This document shows positions 11,837-20,170 of a stretch of DNA of 64,000 bases, in pieces. How positions within the stretch are numbered: position 1 is the stretch's first letter; every line of letters begins with the position of its first letter. Made by a program: the position numbers and the translations under genes. The DNA comes from Methylotenera sp. (GTDB taxonomy: Bacteria; Pseudomonadota; Gammaproteobacteria; Burkholderiales; Methylophilaceae), in the NCBI RefSeq assembly GCF_029945535.1, contig NZ_JAQSCU010000010.1, positions 443,290 to 507,289 on the forward strand. The letters run 5' to 3'. The notes beneath the pieces are model-generated. The model did not search any database and had not been told where the DNA came from. It saw nothing but the letters and a program-made list of their open reading frames with translations.

Positions 11837-11862
11837 GCTGGCAGCTTGAATCAGCTGCCAGC
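11837..11862. terminator. Hairpin between convergent genes
   Basis: Nine-base perfect arms GCTGGCAGC (11837-11845) and GCTGCCAGC (11854-11862) enclose an eight-base loop. It lies six bases before the ygfZ stop end and just after the diguanylate cyclase stop. Only short T runs flank it on either strand, so it may act bidirectionally but weakly. Confidence 0.6.
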
Positions 11863-11867
11863 ATTGC

Positions 11868-12905
11868 CTAATCGGCTGAATCTAATGAGTATGGTAGTTG
11901 CTTGATGCTCAAAGCGATGTTGTTCCAATAAATATCGCCAAGCGTTAAATTCTCTAATCTACACTCCACTAACACAACAAACCCTGCTTCAAGGGCTGGC
12001 GCGCAGCGCACAATCTTACCAATGGCTTGTTGATTAGTATCCATGACATCATCACCTATGGCGGGGCCGCCATCACTAGCAATATGTGCTAGCTGGGTGC
12101 GACGTTTTACTTTACCTAAATAATGCGTACGTGCCACAATTTCTTGCCCTGTGTAGCAGCCTTTTTTGTAGTTAATGGCGCTTAGTGCATCTAGATTCAG
12201 CATCTGCGGTACGAATTCTTCTTGGGTACTCGGATAAACATCTGGAATGCCAGCTTGAATTTCCAGCCACTCCCAGCAAGCTTTGCCAACTGGTTTGCAG
12301 TCCTTCTTCAAGGCTTGCCATATAGCTTTTGCTTGTTCTGTATTGCCAATAATTTGGTAGCGCGGTATGCCTGCATTAGGCATGCAAATGATGGTGCCAT
12401 TTTCAGTACTAGCACTTTCATAGGCAAGCTTGGGAACTGTAGCAAAAAACGGGGCAAGTAAATCTGCAATGTTATTGCCGCTCAAGCCGATTTTGACTGT
12501 ACTGTCTGATACATCATTGATTGTTACTTTTGCGCGCATCACGTGCATTTTCAGACGCTTGGCGATAGGTTCGAGCAGCTTTTGGTTGAATTCTAAATGT
12601 AGCTTTTGATTATGTGAAAAAGCAAAAAATAGCGCGAGTAAGCGTCCTTTAGGGCTGCAGTAACCTGTGTAATGGGCATGATTGTCAACGATTAATCGTA
12701 CATCATTGGTGACTTGGCCTTGTAAGAAAGTAACAGCATCATCACCGCTGACTTCTAACAAGCCTAGATGTGATAAATCACAAATAACATTTTGATTCTG
12801 CGTGCATTGCAGCTCATTTTCTATATTACCGAATGAAGTAATTGTTTCGTTATTAAACACTGCGCCTTGAATGAATTGATATTCTTGCCAGTCATTGTTT
12901 GCCAT
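11868..12905 (-). CDS. ygfZ: YgfZ, folate-binding Fe-S cluster repair/assembly factor
   Basis: A 345-residue GcvT-like protein. It contains the YgfZ signature KGCYTGQEIVAR with the conserved cysteine at 250 and an upstream LEVSGDDAVTFLQGQVTNDV segment typical of the family. YgfZ binds tetrahydrofolate and supports maturation of certain [4Fe-4S] enzymes such as MiaB. The gene is divergent from a ygfX-like gene, an arrangement also found in E. coli where ygfZ is opposite sdhE-ygfX. Start at ATG 12905 gives the usual family length. Confidence 0.94.
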   Translation of the reverse strand: MANNDWQEYQFIQGAVFNNETITSFGNIENELQCTQNQNVICDLSHLGLLEVSGDDAVTFLQGQVTNDVRLIVDNHAHYTGYCSPKGRLLALFFAFSHNQKLHLEFNQKLLEPIAKRLKMHVMRAKVTINDVSDSTVKIGLSGNNIADLLAPFFATVPKLAYESASTENGTIICMPNAGIPRYQIIGNTEQAKAIWQALKKDCKPVGKACWEWLEIQAGIPDVYPSTQEEFVPQMLNLDALSAINYKKGCYTGQEIVARTHYLGKVKRRTQLAHIASDGGPAIGDDVMDTNQQAIGKIVRCAPALEAGFVVLVECRLENLTLGDIYWNNIALSIKQLPYSLDSAD

Positions 12906-12958
12906 GTGGTACTCTTTTATTTAATGAATTTTGTAAATTGAACTAAGTATATTATATC

Positions 12959-13429
12959 TTGAAGCCTATCACCCTTATATTCAAGCCCTCGAGTAAGTTA
13001 GCAGCATTACTCATATTAGCAGGGTTATTTTTTAGTTTTATGCTTATATTGACACCAATTCCGTTTAGTTTAAGCGTTACCTTACTGTTGCTAATGCTGG
13101 TGTCGACTAGTTATTTTGTCATGCTTGATGGGCTGTTAAGCCTGCCGAGGTCTTGGAAGTTATTGCGGGTAAATATGGCGGGTGAGTGTCATTTAAAACA
13201 AAAAAATGACGAGAATTTTGTGGTGCATATCATGCCAGATAGCTTTGTCAGTGCTTACTTAACGGTTTTACATATTGTTCCAGAAGAATATAGATGGTTC
13301 AAGGTTTGGCAAAATCGCTATATTTTGCTGTTGCAGGATAATATCGATGCCGAGTCATTTCGTCAGCTAAGAGTGTATTTGCGTTGGCATAAAAATTCTG
13401 TCAATCATCATGTTGATTTATCTGATTAA
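12959..13429 (+). CDS. YgfX/CptA-like inner-membrane protein
   Basis: A 156-residue protein with two close hydrophobic helices at about 13-33 and 37-57, then a soluble C-terminal domain containing RSWKLLRV, HIMPDSFVSAYLTVLHI and FRQLRVYLRW. Paired N-terminal helices plus a beta-rich cytoplasmic tail, and the position divergent from ygfZ, match YgfX (CptA, DUF1434-type), which in enterobacteria pairs with SdhE. No sdhE is present here. The start is an apparent TTG at 12959 with no clear ribosome-binding site, so it is uncertain. The family call rests mainly on context and topology. Confidence 0.6.
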   Translation: MKPITLIFKPSSKLAALLILAGLFFSFMLILTPIPFSLSVTLLLLMLVSTSYFVMLDGLLSLPRSWKLLRVNMAGECHLKQKNDENFVVHIMPDSFVSAYLTVLHIVPEEYRWFKVWQNRYILLLQDNIDAESFRQLRVYLRWHKNSVNHHVDLSD

Positions 13430-13444
13430 CAGAATTTTATTTTA

Positions 13445-14479
13445 TTAATTGATGTGGTTATCGTGCGCGATTGCTAGTTCGTTTTTAGTCTGTTGTCTTC
13501 TAATCGCATTTTTTCTGTAAAGCCTTAGCACTTCGCCAATTTGCTTAATTGGGTGTTTGCTAAAGTAGGCGGCTAATAGTAATAAGCCAGCTAAAGAAGC
13601 CATTACCCAACTTAAATCAAATGGCGCAACATCACGACGTGCAGGTTTTTGATTTTTCATAGCGTCTAATATGGTGTGTACATTGCCACCATCCACATAA
13701 GTAGAGCCGACTTCTTTAGCGATACTTTTCATATATTCTGAGTTGAGTTTTGAAATAAAGCGATCCTGCTCACCACCCGCCACATTGTCATCTCTGACGC
13801 CCAGATTAGATTCAGAAATTTGTGCAATACCAGGTTGCAAGGCAAAGCTTTCATTTGACCAGTAACCAATCAGTTGATTTTTATCACTGAGCTTTGGAAT
13901 TGACGCACCTTTTTCAGAGCCAACACCAACTAGCAACCAGCCGTCAGCCCCTTGAAAGTTAGTCAGATCTTTAGTGTTGAAGGCATGCAGTTTAGGCGCT
14001 TCTTCGCCATCGGTAAAAAATACGACTTGAGCTGTTTCTGGGAAGCTACGAATGGCTCTAGTGATGCTGAACATACCTTCACGAATGCGGCTGTTGCCTG
14101 ACCAAGCGGTTCTCCAATCAAGATGGTCGATGGTGTCTTGAATTGCTGCAAAGTTTTCACATACCTCAATTGGGTTGTATAGTGCAGCAACGCTCACACC
14201 AGCAAATAAGCCCACGCTGACTTTTGTACCGCATGGCAGCGAAGAAACAACCTCATGCAACATTTTTTGTGTATGTGCCATACGTGAGGCAGGTTTACCA
14301 TCTATAGTCGTGTCGATGGTATTCATACTTTGTGTAATATCAGCAACTAATAAGTAGGTGTAGATATTATGTTTAACTGGCACAGTAATATGACACATTG
14401 CCAGTATTAGCATGAGCAATGCGCCGCCTAAAAGTGCAGAGTCGCGATGTGTTTTAAAGTAAGCGATAAGCTTTTTCAT
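13445..14479 (-). CDS. mxaL: MxaL, VWA-domain protein of methanol dehydrogenase maturation
   Basis: A 344-residue protein with an N-terminal membrane helix (about 14-33), a von Willebrand factor A domain from about 40 to 230 and a second helix near 292-310. The MIDAS-type site reads DITQSM, a variant of DxSxS, followed by the VVFFTDGEEAP strand. It is the last gene of mxaRSACKL, a block required in methylotrophs for calcium insertion or maturation of periplasmic PQQ methanol dehydrogenase. It follows mxaK by 11 bases. Identity is by order and domain content together; VWA proteins of the block (MxaC, MxaL) are similar to each other. Confidence 0.82.
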   Translation of the reverse strand: MKKLIAYFKTHRDSALLGGALLMLILAMCHITVPVKHNIYTYLLVADITQSMNTIDTTIDGKPASRMAHTQKMLHEVVSSLPCGTKVSVGLFAGVSVAALYNPIEVCENFAAIQDTIDHLDWRTAWSGNSRIREGMFSITRAIRSFPETAQVVFFTDGEEAPKLHAFNTKDLTNFQGADGWLLVGVGSEKGASIPKLSDKNQLIGYWSNESFALQPGIAQISESNLGVRDDNVAGGEQDRFISKLNSEYMKSIAKEVGSTYVDGGNVHTILDAMKNQKPARRDVAPFDLSWVMASLAGLLLLAAYFSKHPIKQIGEVLRLYRKNAIRRQQTKNELAIAHDNHIN

Positions 14480-14490
14480 TCAATATATCT

Positions 14491-15045
14491 CTAAGGAAGG
14501 CCTACAGGAATATTGCCCATAATCAGGCCAGGGGAGTCTGATTCACCCACGCCTGGTGTAGGCGTTTCAGGTAACAAAGTAATCACACGGTCTAAATTGC
14601 GGCGTGTACCCCAGTTGCTATTATCTAACTTAAGTGCCTGTTTGTATGAGCTATGGGCTTGAGTTAAGAGATACTCAACTTCATCTCTCACTTTAGGGTC
14701 ATTACCGCCGCTAACTTGTAAGCTCTTTAAGAAAAACATATTGCCTATATTGTGATGTACCGCAGCTCGCTGGCTAGGCGTGCCTTTTTCTGTTAGCTGA
14801 GAAAATAGCAGCGTAGCTTCTTTATGACGCTCATTATTTGCAAGCCAATAAGCGGTTGCAAATTTAGCCTCATAACTCTGTCTGTCTGTCTGTGGGTTTT
14901 TACCGGTGCTGACCGCATGATTAAAAGCATTAATCTGACGTATGCGATTAAGCTCTGCGGCAATGCCTACTGCTGAAGCTATGGCAATTAAAACGAGTGT
15001 AATTGTAAGATGCTTGACCGTGATTGATTTTAAGCTAAGGCTCAT
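14491..15045 (-). CDS. mxaK: MxaK, TPR-like protein of methanol dehydrogenase maturation
   Basis: Short anchored protein with one hydrophobic helix near the N-terminus and a helical repeat region (KFATAYWLANNERHKEA, then QRAAVHHNIGNMFFL and HSSYKQALKLDNSNWGTRRNL) of TPR character. The ATG at 15045 overlaps the mxaC stop as ATGA and has GGAAAG upstream, so it is preferred to the ATG at 15060; this gives 184 residues. It ends in a proline/glycine-rich tail. Position between mxaC and mxaL is the classical one. Its biochemical role in methanol dehydrogenase assembly is not known. Confidence 0.8.
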   Translation of the reverse strand: MSLSLKSITVKHLTITLVLIAIASAVGIAAELNRIRQINAFNHAVSTGKNPQTDRQSYEAKFATAYWLANNERHKEATLLFSQLTEKGTPSQRAAVHHNIGNMFFLKSLQVSGGNDPKVRDEVEYLLTQAHSSYKQALKLDNSNWGTRRNLDRVITLLPETPTPGVGESDSPGLIMGNIPVGLP

Positions 15046-16031
15046 ATATTTACTTTCCATGTTCTAAACTCTAGGTATTTAACGCTAAGCAACAAGGCAA
15101 TCATCAGCGCTGCAATGATGTAGCAGAGTTGAGTAAAGTCGTGACCAGGAATTTTTTCCATATACTTAATCGGTTTTCTTTCTTTTTCATTAATATCAGC
15201 TATCGCATTAGCGAGTGATTTAGGGTCTTCCGCTTCATAAGCACTAAATGGACTACGCAGTGTTTTAAAGTATTCATACAGTTCAATTTCTGAAGGCAAA
15301 GGACCTTCTTCCTTTTGTATGTATTCATTAAATATACTAATGCCACCGGGCTGTCTTAATACAATCCAATACAGCGTGATGTTGTATCTTTGTAGCCATT
15401 CACGCAGTTTTTGTTGCGCATCACCGCCCATGCGACCCCCGCCATCCGAAAGCAAAATGATGGCGCGTGAGCCTGAATCTGGAACATTTTCAAACAAGCT
15501 CACGGCACTGGTTAGTCCGCCACCAATATTCGTTTGGAACAGTGAGTTGCCTGCAGTGGCTTTAATGGCGGCCTGAATAGCTTCGCGACTTTCAGTAAGT
15601 GGCAGCACATACATTGCAGAGTTACTAAAGGTAATCACACCTATCATGTCGTTTTGGCGGGATTTTACGAACTCGCTCATCAGCCTGGCAGCAGCTACAG
15701 ATTTAGTCTCGCCAACACGACCTTCAGCCGTACCACCAGAAAACGGATCATCCATACTGGCACTTCTATCAATCACCATACCGATTTGCGCACCTATGCC
15801 GATACGCTCTACTTTTTGTTCTAAGCTATGTGGGCCAGCCAAACCAATAATGATGCTAATTAAACTGACGGTAGCTAGAATTTTAAGTAGTAAACCAATT
15901 AAATTCGAAAGTGGATCACTTGGCAGCATATCTACCCATGAGTAGGTACGGCTATTTGAACGTTCTAATAAAATTGGCAGAAGTGCAAGTGGCAGCAGCC
16001 ATAACACTAAAGGATGCATAAACCCCATCAT
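15042..16031 (-). CDS. mxaC: MxaC, membrane-anchored VWA protein
   Basis: A 329-residue protein with a hydrophobic N-terminal helix (about 5-20), a second helix at 46-65, a VWA domain with an intact DxSxS site (VIDRSASMDDPF near residue 90) and a C-terminal helix just before the stop. Such BatA-like proteins work with a MoxR ATPase and a DUF58 protein; here these are MxaR and MxaS. Its start overlaps the mxaA stop by four bases, indicating translational coupling. An in-frame ATG four codons later is an alternative start. Confidence 0.86.
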   Translation of the reverse strand: MMGFMHPLVLWLLPLALLPILLERSNSRTYSWVDMLPSDPLSNLIGLLLKILATVSLISIIIGLAGPHSLEQKVERIGIGAQIGMVIDRSASMDDPFSGGTAEGRVGETKSVAAARLMSEFVKSRQNDMIGVITFSNSAMYVLPLTESREAIQAAIKATAGNSLFQTNIGGGLTSAVSLFENVPDSGSRAIILLSDGGGRMGGDAQQKLREWLQRYNITLYWIVLRQPGGISIFNEYIQKEEGPLPSEIELYEYFKTLRSPFSAYEAEDPKSLANAIADINEKERKPIKYMEKIPGHDFTQLCYIIAALMIALLLSVKYLEFRTWKVNI

Positions 16032-17023
16032 GCGCTCGCTTCTGGTCGCAGGCCACGTTCACAATCACGTAGGTGACGGCAAAACTTCATTAACCAAGCT
16101 TTTGAGTGTTCATTCAAGTTTTGTGCAGACTCTGGCTCAAAAAACACTTTTCGTGACAAAGCAAAAAACTTTTCAATATCTTGTTTCACTGGTGAAAAAG
16201 CGGGTTTGTCTTGAATAAAACTATCGATATTATTACCAAACAAGCTGGTGCCAGCTGTTTTGTTAAGTGATTCATGAATCCTCGCTGCAGCTTGTTGCAA
16301 GCCTGAGGCAGTTTCAGGCATCTTGCGAATATCACGATACGCTTTTGCAAAAGGTGCGCCCATTCTCGGTAACCAAGCATGCATGCCGAATATATACAGT
16401 AGTCCTAGCAATGACAAGCCTAGTAAACCAATGAGCAGCTTTAACGTCAGTTTTTGCTTACTTGAGTCGATAAGGAAGGGCGGCGTAAATGGGCTTAGCT
16501 CTTCTTTTAGTTTCACAGAACCAAATACAGAAAGCGGCGAAACGCGGAAATTAAAAGATGGCACACGGTATTGCAATGTTTCTTTTTTCTCGGTGTTCCT
16601 CATTTTAATAATTTCAGCTCTTAGTGCGGCTGGTTTCGCTAACTTGCCAGTAGTAAACACTTGGTAAGTTAAATGTATGACGTGCGTTACGCTATCGCTG
16701 TGTTTAATTTCTTCTGAACTGACTTTAGAAAGCTCAATGCCTGAAATTTGACCTTTCCAGCGATGTTCGTAGCCAACAATAGGAATCGATTCTTTGACCA
16801 GCTCATAAGGTTTTTTAACTGTGAGCGTGATGGTTCTTTCCAATATATCGCCGACAACATAGCCCGCATCGCGTGTAGGATTGTCTTCTTTAATCGTGAC
16901 ATATTTGGCATTAATTTCTGGCAGCACAACATCAGCCAAAGCGGGCTGACTTATGAGTGATATAAGAACGCTAGTCGCTAATAAAAATTTTGTTTGTATA
17001 CTTGTTCGCATAAATGTACTCAT
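16028..17023 (-). CDS. mxaA: MxaA, methanol dehydrogenase calcium-insertion protein
   Basis: A 331-residue protein with a signal peptide (cleavage likely after QPALA near residue 30), an extracytoplasmic beta-rich domain to about residue 195, a membrane helix at about 200-217 (LLIGLLGLSLLGLLYIFGMHAW) and a cytoplasmic helical tail. This layout is that of MxaA, needed in methylotrophs for calcium loading of methanol dehydrogenase. It lies between mxaS (three-base gap) and mxaC (four-base overlap). Sequence conservation of MxaA is low, so the name depends partly on position. Confidence 0.82.
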   Translation of the reverse strand: MSTFMRTSIQTKFLLATSVLISLISQPALADVVLPEINAKYVTIKEDNPTRDAGYVVGDILERTITLTVKKPYELVKESIPIVGYEHRWKGQISGIELSKVSSEEIKHSDSVTHVIHLTYQVFTTGKLAKPAALRAEIIKMRNTEKKETLQYRVPSFNFRVSPLSVFGSVKLKEELSPFTPPFLIDSSKQKLTLKLLIGLLGLSLLGLLYIFGMHAWLPRMGAPFAKAYRDIRKMPETASGLQQAAARIHESLNKTAGTSLFGNNIDSFIQDKPAFSPVKQDIEKFFALSRKVFFEPESAQNLNEHSKAWLMKFCRHLRDCERGLRPEASA

Positions 17024-17026
17024 AAA

Positions 17027-17908
17027 TTAAGCTGCCACATATTGGTGGAAGTATTCGGACAACTGATCAGCATCGAAGCTGTTTTCTACAAAAAACGGCT
17101 GCATGTCGTAGCGTAAAAACAAATTCTCAATGGCTGTTTTCCTGTCCATAAAGCTTTTTAAAATGCGATCACGATAGGATTTGCGTAAGAATAGTGTGCG
17201 TTTGACGCCTGTTTCAGGGTCTGTGACATTAGTGATGCCAAACTCTGGCAAATCGCTATATTCAGATGAGTCCCACAATACAATAGGCACAATATGGTGA
17301 CGTTGCATAAGCACCAACGACTCTTCTAAATCGGCAATCGGCATGTGAAAATCTGACACCATAAAAATTAGCGAGCGCTCGCGTGGTAGCAATCTGACGA
17401 TTTCCGTTACGCCACGACTGCCAACTTCTTCTGCTTCGTAGGTTCTTAGATTCTCAGCCATTTCAACAGTGGTATGTGGTCTTGCTGAGAGTGTGCATAA
17501 CCAATCTTCGCGCACCACATCATCAAAACCGATAAAACCGACTAGATCGCGATTACGTGTGGCAGACTGCGCCACGGATTGTGCAATATCTGCCGCAGTC
17601 TCAATTTTTTTCTGTGTGCTGCCATCTTGCATAGTGCTGGCATACTGCATAGAGCCAGACATATCGCACAACACAAATACTGGCGTAACGCTTTTTTGGT
17701 TAAAAATACGTACATGTACCTGCTCAAGCGGGTCGCGTATGGTTTGGCGTATGTCTATACGGCGCGGGTCAGGGTAAGCTAGCAGCGTGGTATGTCCGCG
17801 AAACTCCATACCCATACCGCGCTGGTTGCTTTTGTGTCTACCAGGTCTGCGCGAGTGAGAGCGCCATGCGATGTGGTAGCTGAATTCTTTTATATGCACT
17901 TGTGACAT
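17027..17908 (-). CDS. mxaS: MxaS, DUF58 protein
   Basis: A 293-residue DUF58/VWA-like cytoplasmic protein. The MIDAS motif is DMSGSMQY near residue 84 and the DUF58 opening is GMGMEFRGHTTLLAYPDPRRIDIRQT. A later strand reads LIFMVSDFHMP. DUF58 proteins partner MoxR-family ATPases as metal-dependent chaperones; the partner here is MxaR, 124 bases upstream. That spacer contains an inverted repeat (GTCGG at 17938-17942, CCGAC at 17951-17955) that could attenuate or stabilise the message. Confidence 0.87.
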   Translation of the reverse strand: MSQVHIKEFSYHIAWRSHSRRPGRHKSNQRGMGMEFRGHTTLLAYPDPRRIDIRQTIRDPLEQVHVRIFNQKSVTPVFVLCDMSGSMQYASTMQDGSTQKKIETAADIAQSVAQSATRNRDLVGFIGFDDVVREDWLCTLSARPHTTVEMAENLRTYEAEEVGSRGVTEIVRLLPRERSLIFMVSDFHMPIADLEESLVLMQRHHIVPIVLWDSSEYSDLPEFGITNVTDPETGVKRTLFLRKSYRDRILKSFMDRKTAIENLFLRYDMQPFFVENSFDADQLSEYFHQYVAA

Positions 17909-17937
17909 TTGAATTACACCTACTTAATTAGCCGTAA

Positions 17938-17955
17938 GTCGGGTTTTAATCCGAC
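17938..17955 (-). promoter_or_regulatory. Inverted repeat in the mxaR-mxaS spacer
   Basis: Five-base arms GTCGG and CCGAC around an eight-base AT-rich loop, in the only long gap inside mxaRSACKL. No T run follows on the - strand, so it is more likely an RNA-stability or processing stem than a terminator. Confidence 0.35.
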
Positions 17956-18032
17956 ACGATGGACTTAAATCTAACCTACAAAAGCTATGAGTTATTGCGA
18001 TCATCAGCTAGCTATCATTCGTAATATTTAAG

Positions 18033-19049
18033 TTAAGGCGCTGCAATCGCGTGAATGATACCGCTCAACATATCACGAGCAATCTCAGTACGGCGCATTT
18101 CATACACTGGGCTGAATACCAAGCGGTGCGCAACAGTTGCGTGAAACACATCATGAATATCTTCTGGTAATACAGCGGTACGCTCATTCAACCAAGCATT
18201 TACACGGGCGGCTCGCAATACCATTGCCATACCGCGCGGACTTGCACCAGATAACACCAAACGGTTCATATCTACACCAGAAACTTTTACACCAAAATCC
18301 GTTGGCGTTTTGGTTGCACGCCACAAATTAAGTACGTAGCTGCGTAGAGTAGGGCTTGCAGAGATACTGTTTTGTAAGATACTGGCAAACTTATTCAACT
18401 GGTCAAACTGCAAGATATTTTCAGGCACGTTTGAAACTAGCGCATCCGCATCGTGGAAGCGTGTATCGAATACGAGTGATTCCATAATGCTGTCGTCATT
18501 TGGCACAACGATTGGAATTTCCATCATAAAACGGTCACGTGCAGCTGATGGAATATCAAAAGTCTCTTCTTTTTCAACTTGGTTGCGGTCAGCAAATACC
18601 AACATGTGCGGGAAGTGATGCTCTTTGTTAAATGCGGTCAGTGTGCGCTCTGCCATTACACGTAGCAATAAAGAGTGGACCTGTGGGCGTGCACGGTTAA
18701 TCTCGTTAAAGAAGAATACTGATAAATTCTCACCAGACATCAAAATAGGACCAGGGCTTACATGAGGCTTACCATCTTCACCAAGGTAGGTGTGATAGAC
18801 CAAATCGTTAGGCATCAAGTCAATCGTACCTTCGATACGTTGATAGCCACCACCAATACCACGTGTGAACGCACGGAGCAGCGTGGTTTTACCAACGCCT
18901 ACGTCACCTTCAAGCAATACATGTCCACGTGCAAAAATTGAAGTAGTAATCAAACGAACGGGAATGTGCTGACCCACAATCACTTTGTTGACTTCAGACT
19001 CTAAGGTTAGTGCGTGATTGCGCCAATCGGCTAGTTGTATATCGCTCAT
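18033..19049 (-). CDS. mxaR: MxaR, MoxR-family AAA+ ATPase
   Basis: A 338-residue AAA+ chaperone, first gene of mxaRSACKL, thought to drive maturation of methanol dehydrogenase with MxaS and the VWA proteins. Walker A is GDVGVGKTT near residue 50. Walker B reads VFFFNEINRARPQ, with Asn where most MoxR proteins have Asp before the catalytic Glu. Sensor 1 and the arginine finger region (FADRNQVEKEETFDIPSAARDRF) are present. A 26-base palindrome 86-111 bases upstream may be an operator. In classical loci mxaR follows mxaFJGI; here it heads its own transcription unit. Confidence 0.9.
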   Translation of the reverse strand: MSDIQLADWRNHALTLESEVNKVIVGQHIPVRLITTSIFARGHVLLEGDVGVGKTTLLRAFTRGIGGGYQRIEGTIDLMPNDLVYHTYLGEDGKPHVSPGPILMSGENLSVFFFNEINRARPQVHSLLLRVMAERTLTAFNKEHHFPHMLVFADRNQVEKEETFDIPSAARDRFMMEIPIVVPNDDSIMESLVFDTRFHDADALVSNVPENILQFDQLNKFASILQNSISASPTLRSYVLNLWRATKTPTDFGVKVSGVDMNRLVLSGASPRGMAMVLRAARVNAWLNERTAVLPEDIHDVFHATVAHRLVFSPVYEMRRTEIARDMLSGIIHAIAAP

Positions 19050-19134
19050 TTAATGTGCCCTAAGTAAGTGATTAGTAGTAATTGATTTGTTAGAATTTGT
19101 AACAGATTGTAGCTAGTGTAATTGTTTTATTTAA

Positions 19135-19160
19135 AGGTGTAAACAGATCTGTATACACCT
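19135..19160. promoter_or_regulatory. 26-base near-perfect palindrome upstream of mxaR
   Basis: Arms AGGTGTAAACAGA (19135-19147) and TCTGTATACACCT (19148-19160) match at 12 of 13 positions, centred on GATC. Located 86-111 bases before the mxaR start, in the position of a transcription-factor site or upstream promoter element. No regulator can be named from sequence. Confidence 0.5.
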
Positions 19161-19290
19161 AAGTACAATTTATTGAATTTAGGCAATTATCATGGAAGCG
19201 ACTGACTAAGCTTGGGCTGAATTCCCCGCTTAATTTCCCCATACAAATGGCATTGCCACCTTTGTTAACCAAAAAGTAATTCAACACCAT

Positions 19291-19328
19291 AAAAAATCCC
19301 GCAACACAGCTTTTAAGTATGTTGCGGG
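19291..19328 (-). terminator. Rho-independent-like hairpin with T run on the - strand
   Basis: Nine-base perfect arms CCCGCAACA (19298-19306) and TGTTGCGGG (19320-19328) with a 13-base loop; A6 at 19291-19296 becomes a T run after the hairpin on the - strand. No annotated - strand gene lies upstream of it, so it may end an unrecognised small transcript beginning in the fabA promoter region. Confidence 0.5.
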
Positions 19329-19438
19329 TTAAGAGGCGATAATTTGGAGATCTTCGCTACAAGTTACTTAAGCAATACACATACCTAAAATAAACTGTCA
19401 TTTATTCAAAGAGTTATAAATGATGATGAATTATGTTT

Positions 19439-19496
19439 GGCTGTATATAACCAACATTTGGTTGAGTTGGTTGTAAATAACCACCATATTTTGTTG
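19439..19496. repeat. Two imperfect direct repeats, 30 bases apart, upstream of fabA
   Basis: GGCTGTATATAACCAACAT begins at 19439 and GGTTGTAAATAACCACCAT at 19469, each followed by a TTGTTG/TTGGTTG end. The 30-base period (about three helical turns) and internal dyads (AACCAA/TTGGTT) suggest a pair of protein-binding sites 115-172 bases before the fabA start. Confidence 0.5.
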
Positions 19497-19610
19497 ATGT
19501 TATAATTTGACATGCGACAAAAAATACGGATAAAGCGTGAATAAGGCTTTCGTTAAATTGGATTTACGGCGAAAATAGCGGCTTAGATAATTATTTTTAG
19601 AATAAAAAAC

Positions 19611-20126
19611 ATGCAAAAACAAAGCAGCTTTACAAAGGAAGAGTTACTTAAGTGTGGCAGGGGTGAAATGTTTGGTGAGGGTAATGCGCAATTACCATTG
19701 CCACCAATGTTAATGTTTGATCGCATTGTTTCTATTACTGAAGATGGCGGTAAATATGGTAATGGCCAAGTTATTGCTGAGTTGGATATCAGCCCGGACT
19801 TATGGTTTTTTCAATGTCACTTTACTGGTGACCCTGTGATGCCAGGCTGCTTAGGCTTAGATGCAATGTGGCAGCTGGTTGGATTTTATTTAGGTTGGGC
19901 AGGCGGTCCTGGTCGTGGTCGTGCGCTTGGCGCTGGTGAAGTTAAATTTACTGGGCAAGTGTTGCCAACAGCTAAAATGGCAACTTATACTATTGATTTG
20001 AAACGCGTGATTATGCGTAAATTAGTGATGGGTGTGGCCGACGCCACTATGAGTTTAGATGGTCGTGAAATATATGCGGCAAATGATTTGCGTGTAGGTT
20101 TATTCACGCGAACAGACAATTTTTAA
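19611..20126 (+). CDS. fabA: 3-hydroxydecanoyl-ACP dehydratase/isomerase FabA
   Basis: Introduces the cis double bond of unsaturated fatty acids by dehydrating and isomerising 10-carbon acyl-ACP. The 171-residue length equals the family standard. The catalytic His70 lies in [12 protein letters not shown] and the second catalytic Asp in [10 protein letters not shown]. It is paired with fabB 44 bases downstream, the usual anaerobic unsaturated fatty-acid operon. Tandem repeats upstream could bind a fatty-acid-responsive regulator, which is not identifiable here. Confidence 0.97.
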   Translation: MQKQSSFTKEELLKCGRGEMFGEGNAQLPLPPMLMFDRIVSITEDGGKYGNGQVIAELDISPDLWFFQCHFTGDPVMPGCLGLDAMWQLVGFYLGWAGGPGRGRALGAGEVKFTGQVLPTAKMATYTIDLKRVIMRKLVMGVADATMSLDGREIYAANDLRVGLFTRTDNF

Positions 20127-20170
20127 GCATTATCTTAATACAATAAAAAAATAATTTGAGGGAGCACGAA

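Larger units (their letters stand above)
19050..19610. other. 561-base intergenic region between mxaR and fabA
   Basis: Divergent spacer holding the mxaR palindrome (19135-19160), a hairpin with a T run on the - strand (19291-19328), and tandem imperfect repeats before fabA (19439-19496). A 43-codon open frame on the - strand (19159-19290) lacks a ribosome-binding site and is not called. Nothing resembling mxaF, mxaI or a PQQ gene was found in it. Confidence 0.6.

Noticed and set aside
19159-19290. 43-codon open frame on the - strand in the mxaR-fabA spacer
   Set aside because: No ribosome-binding site, and its start sits immediately after a terminator-like hairpin; the product resembles nothing I know. 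Not called as a gene.
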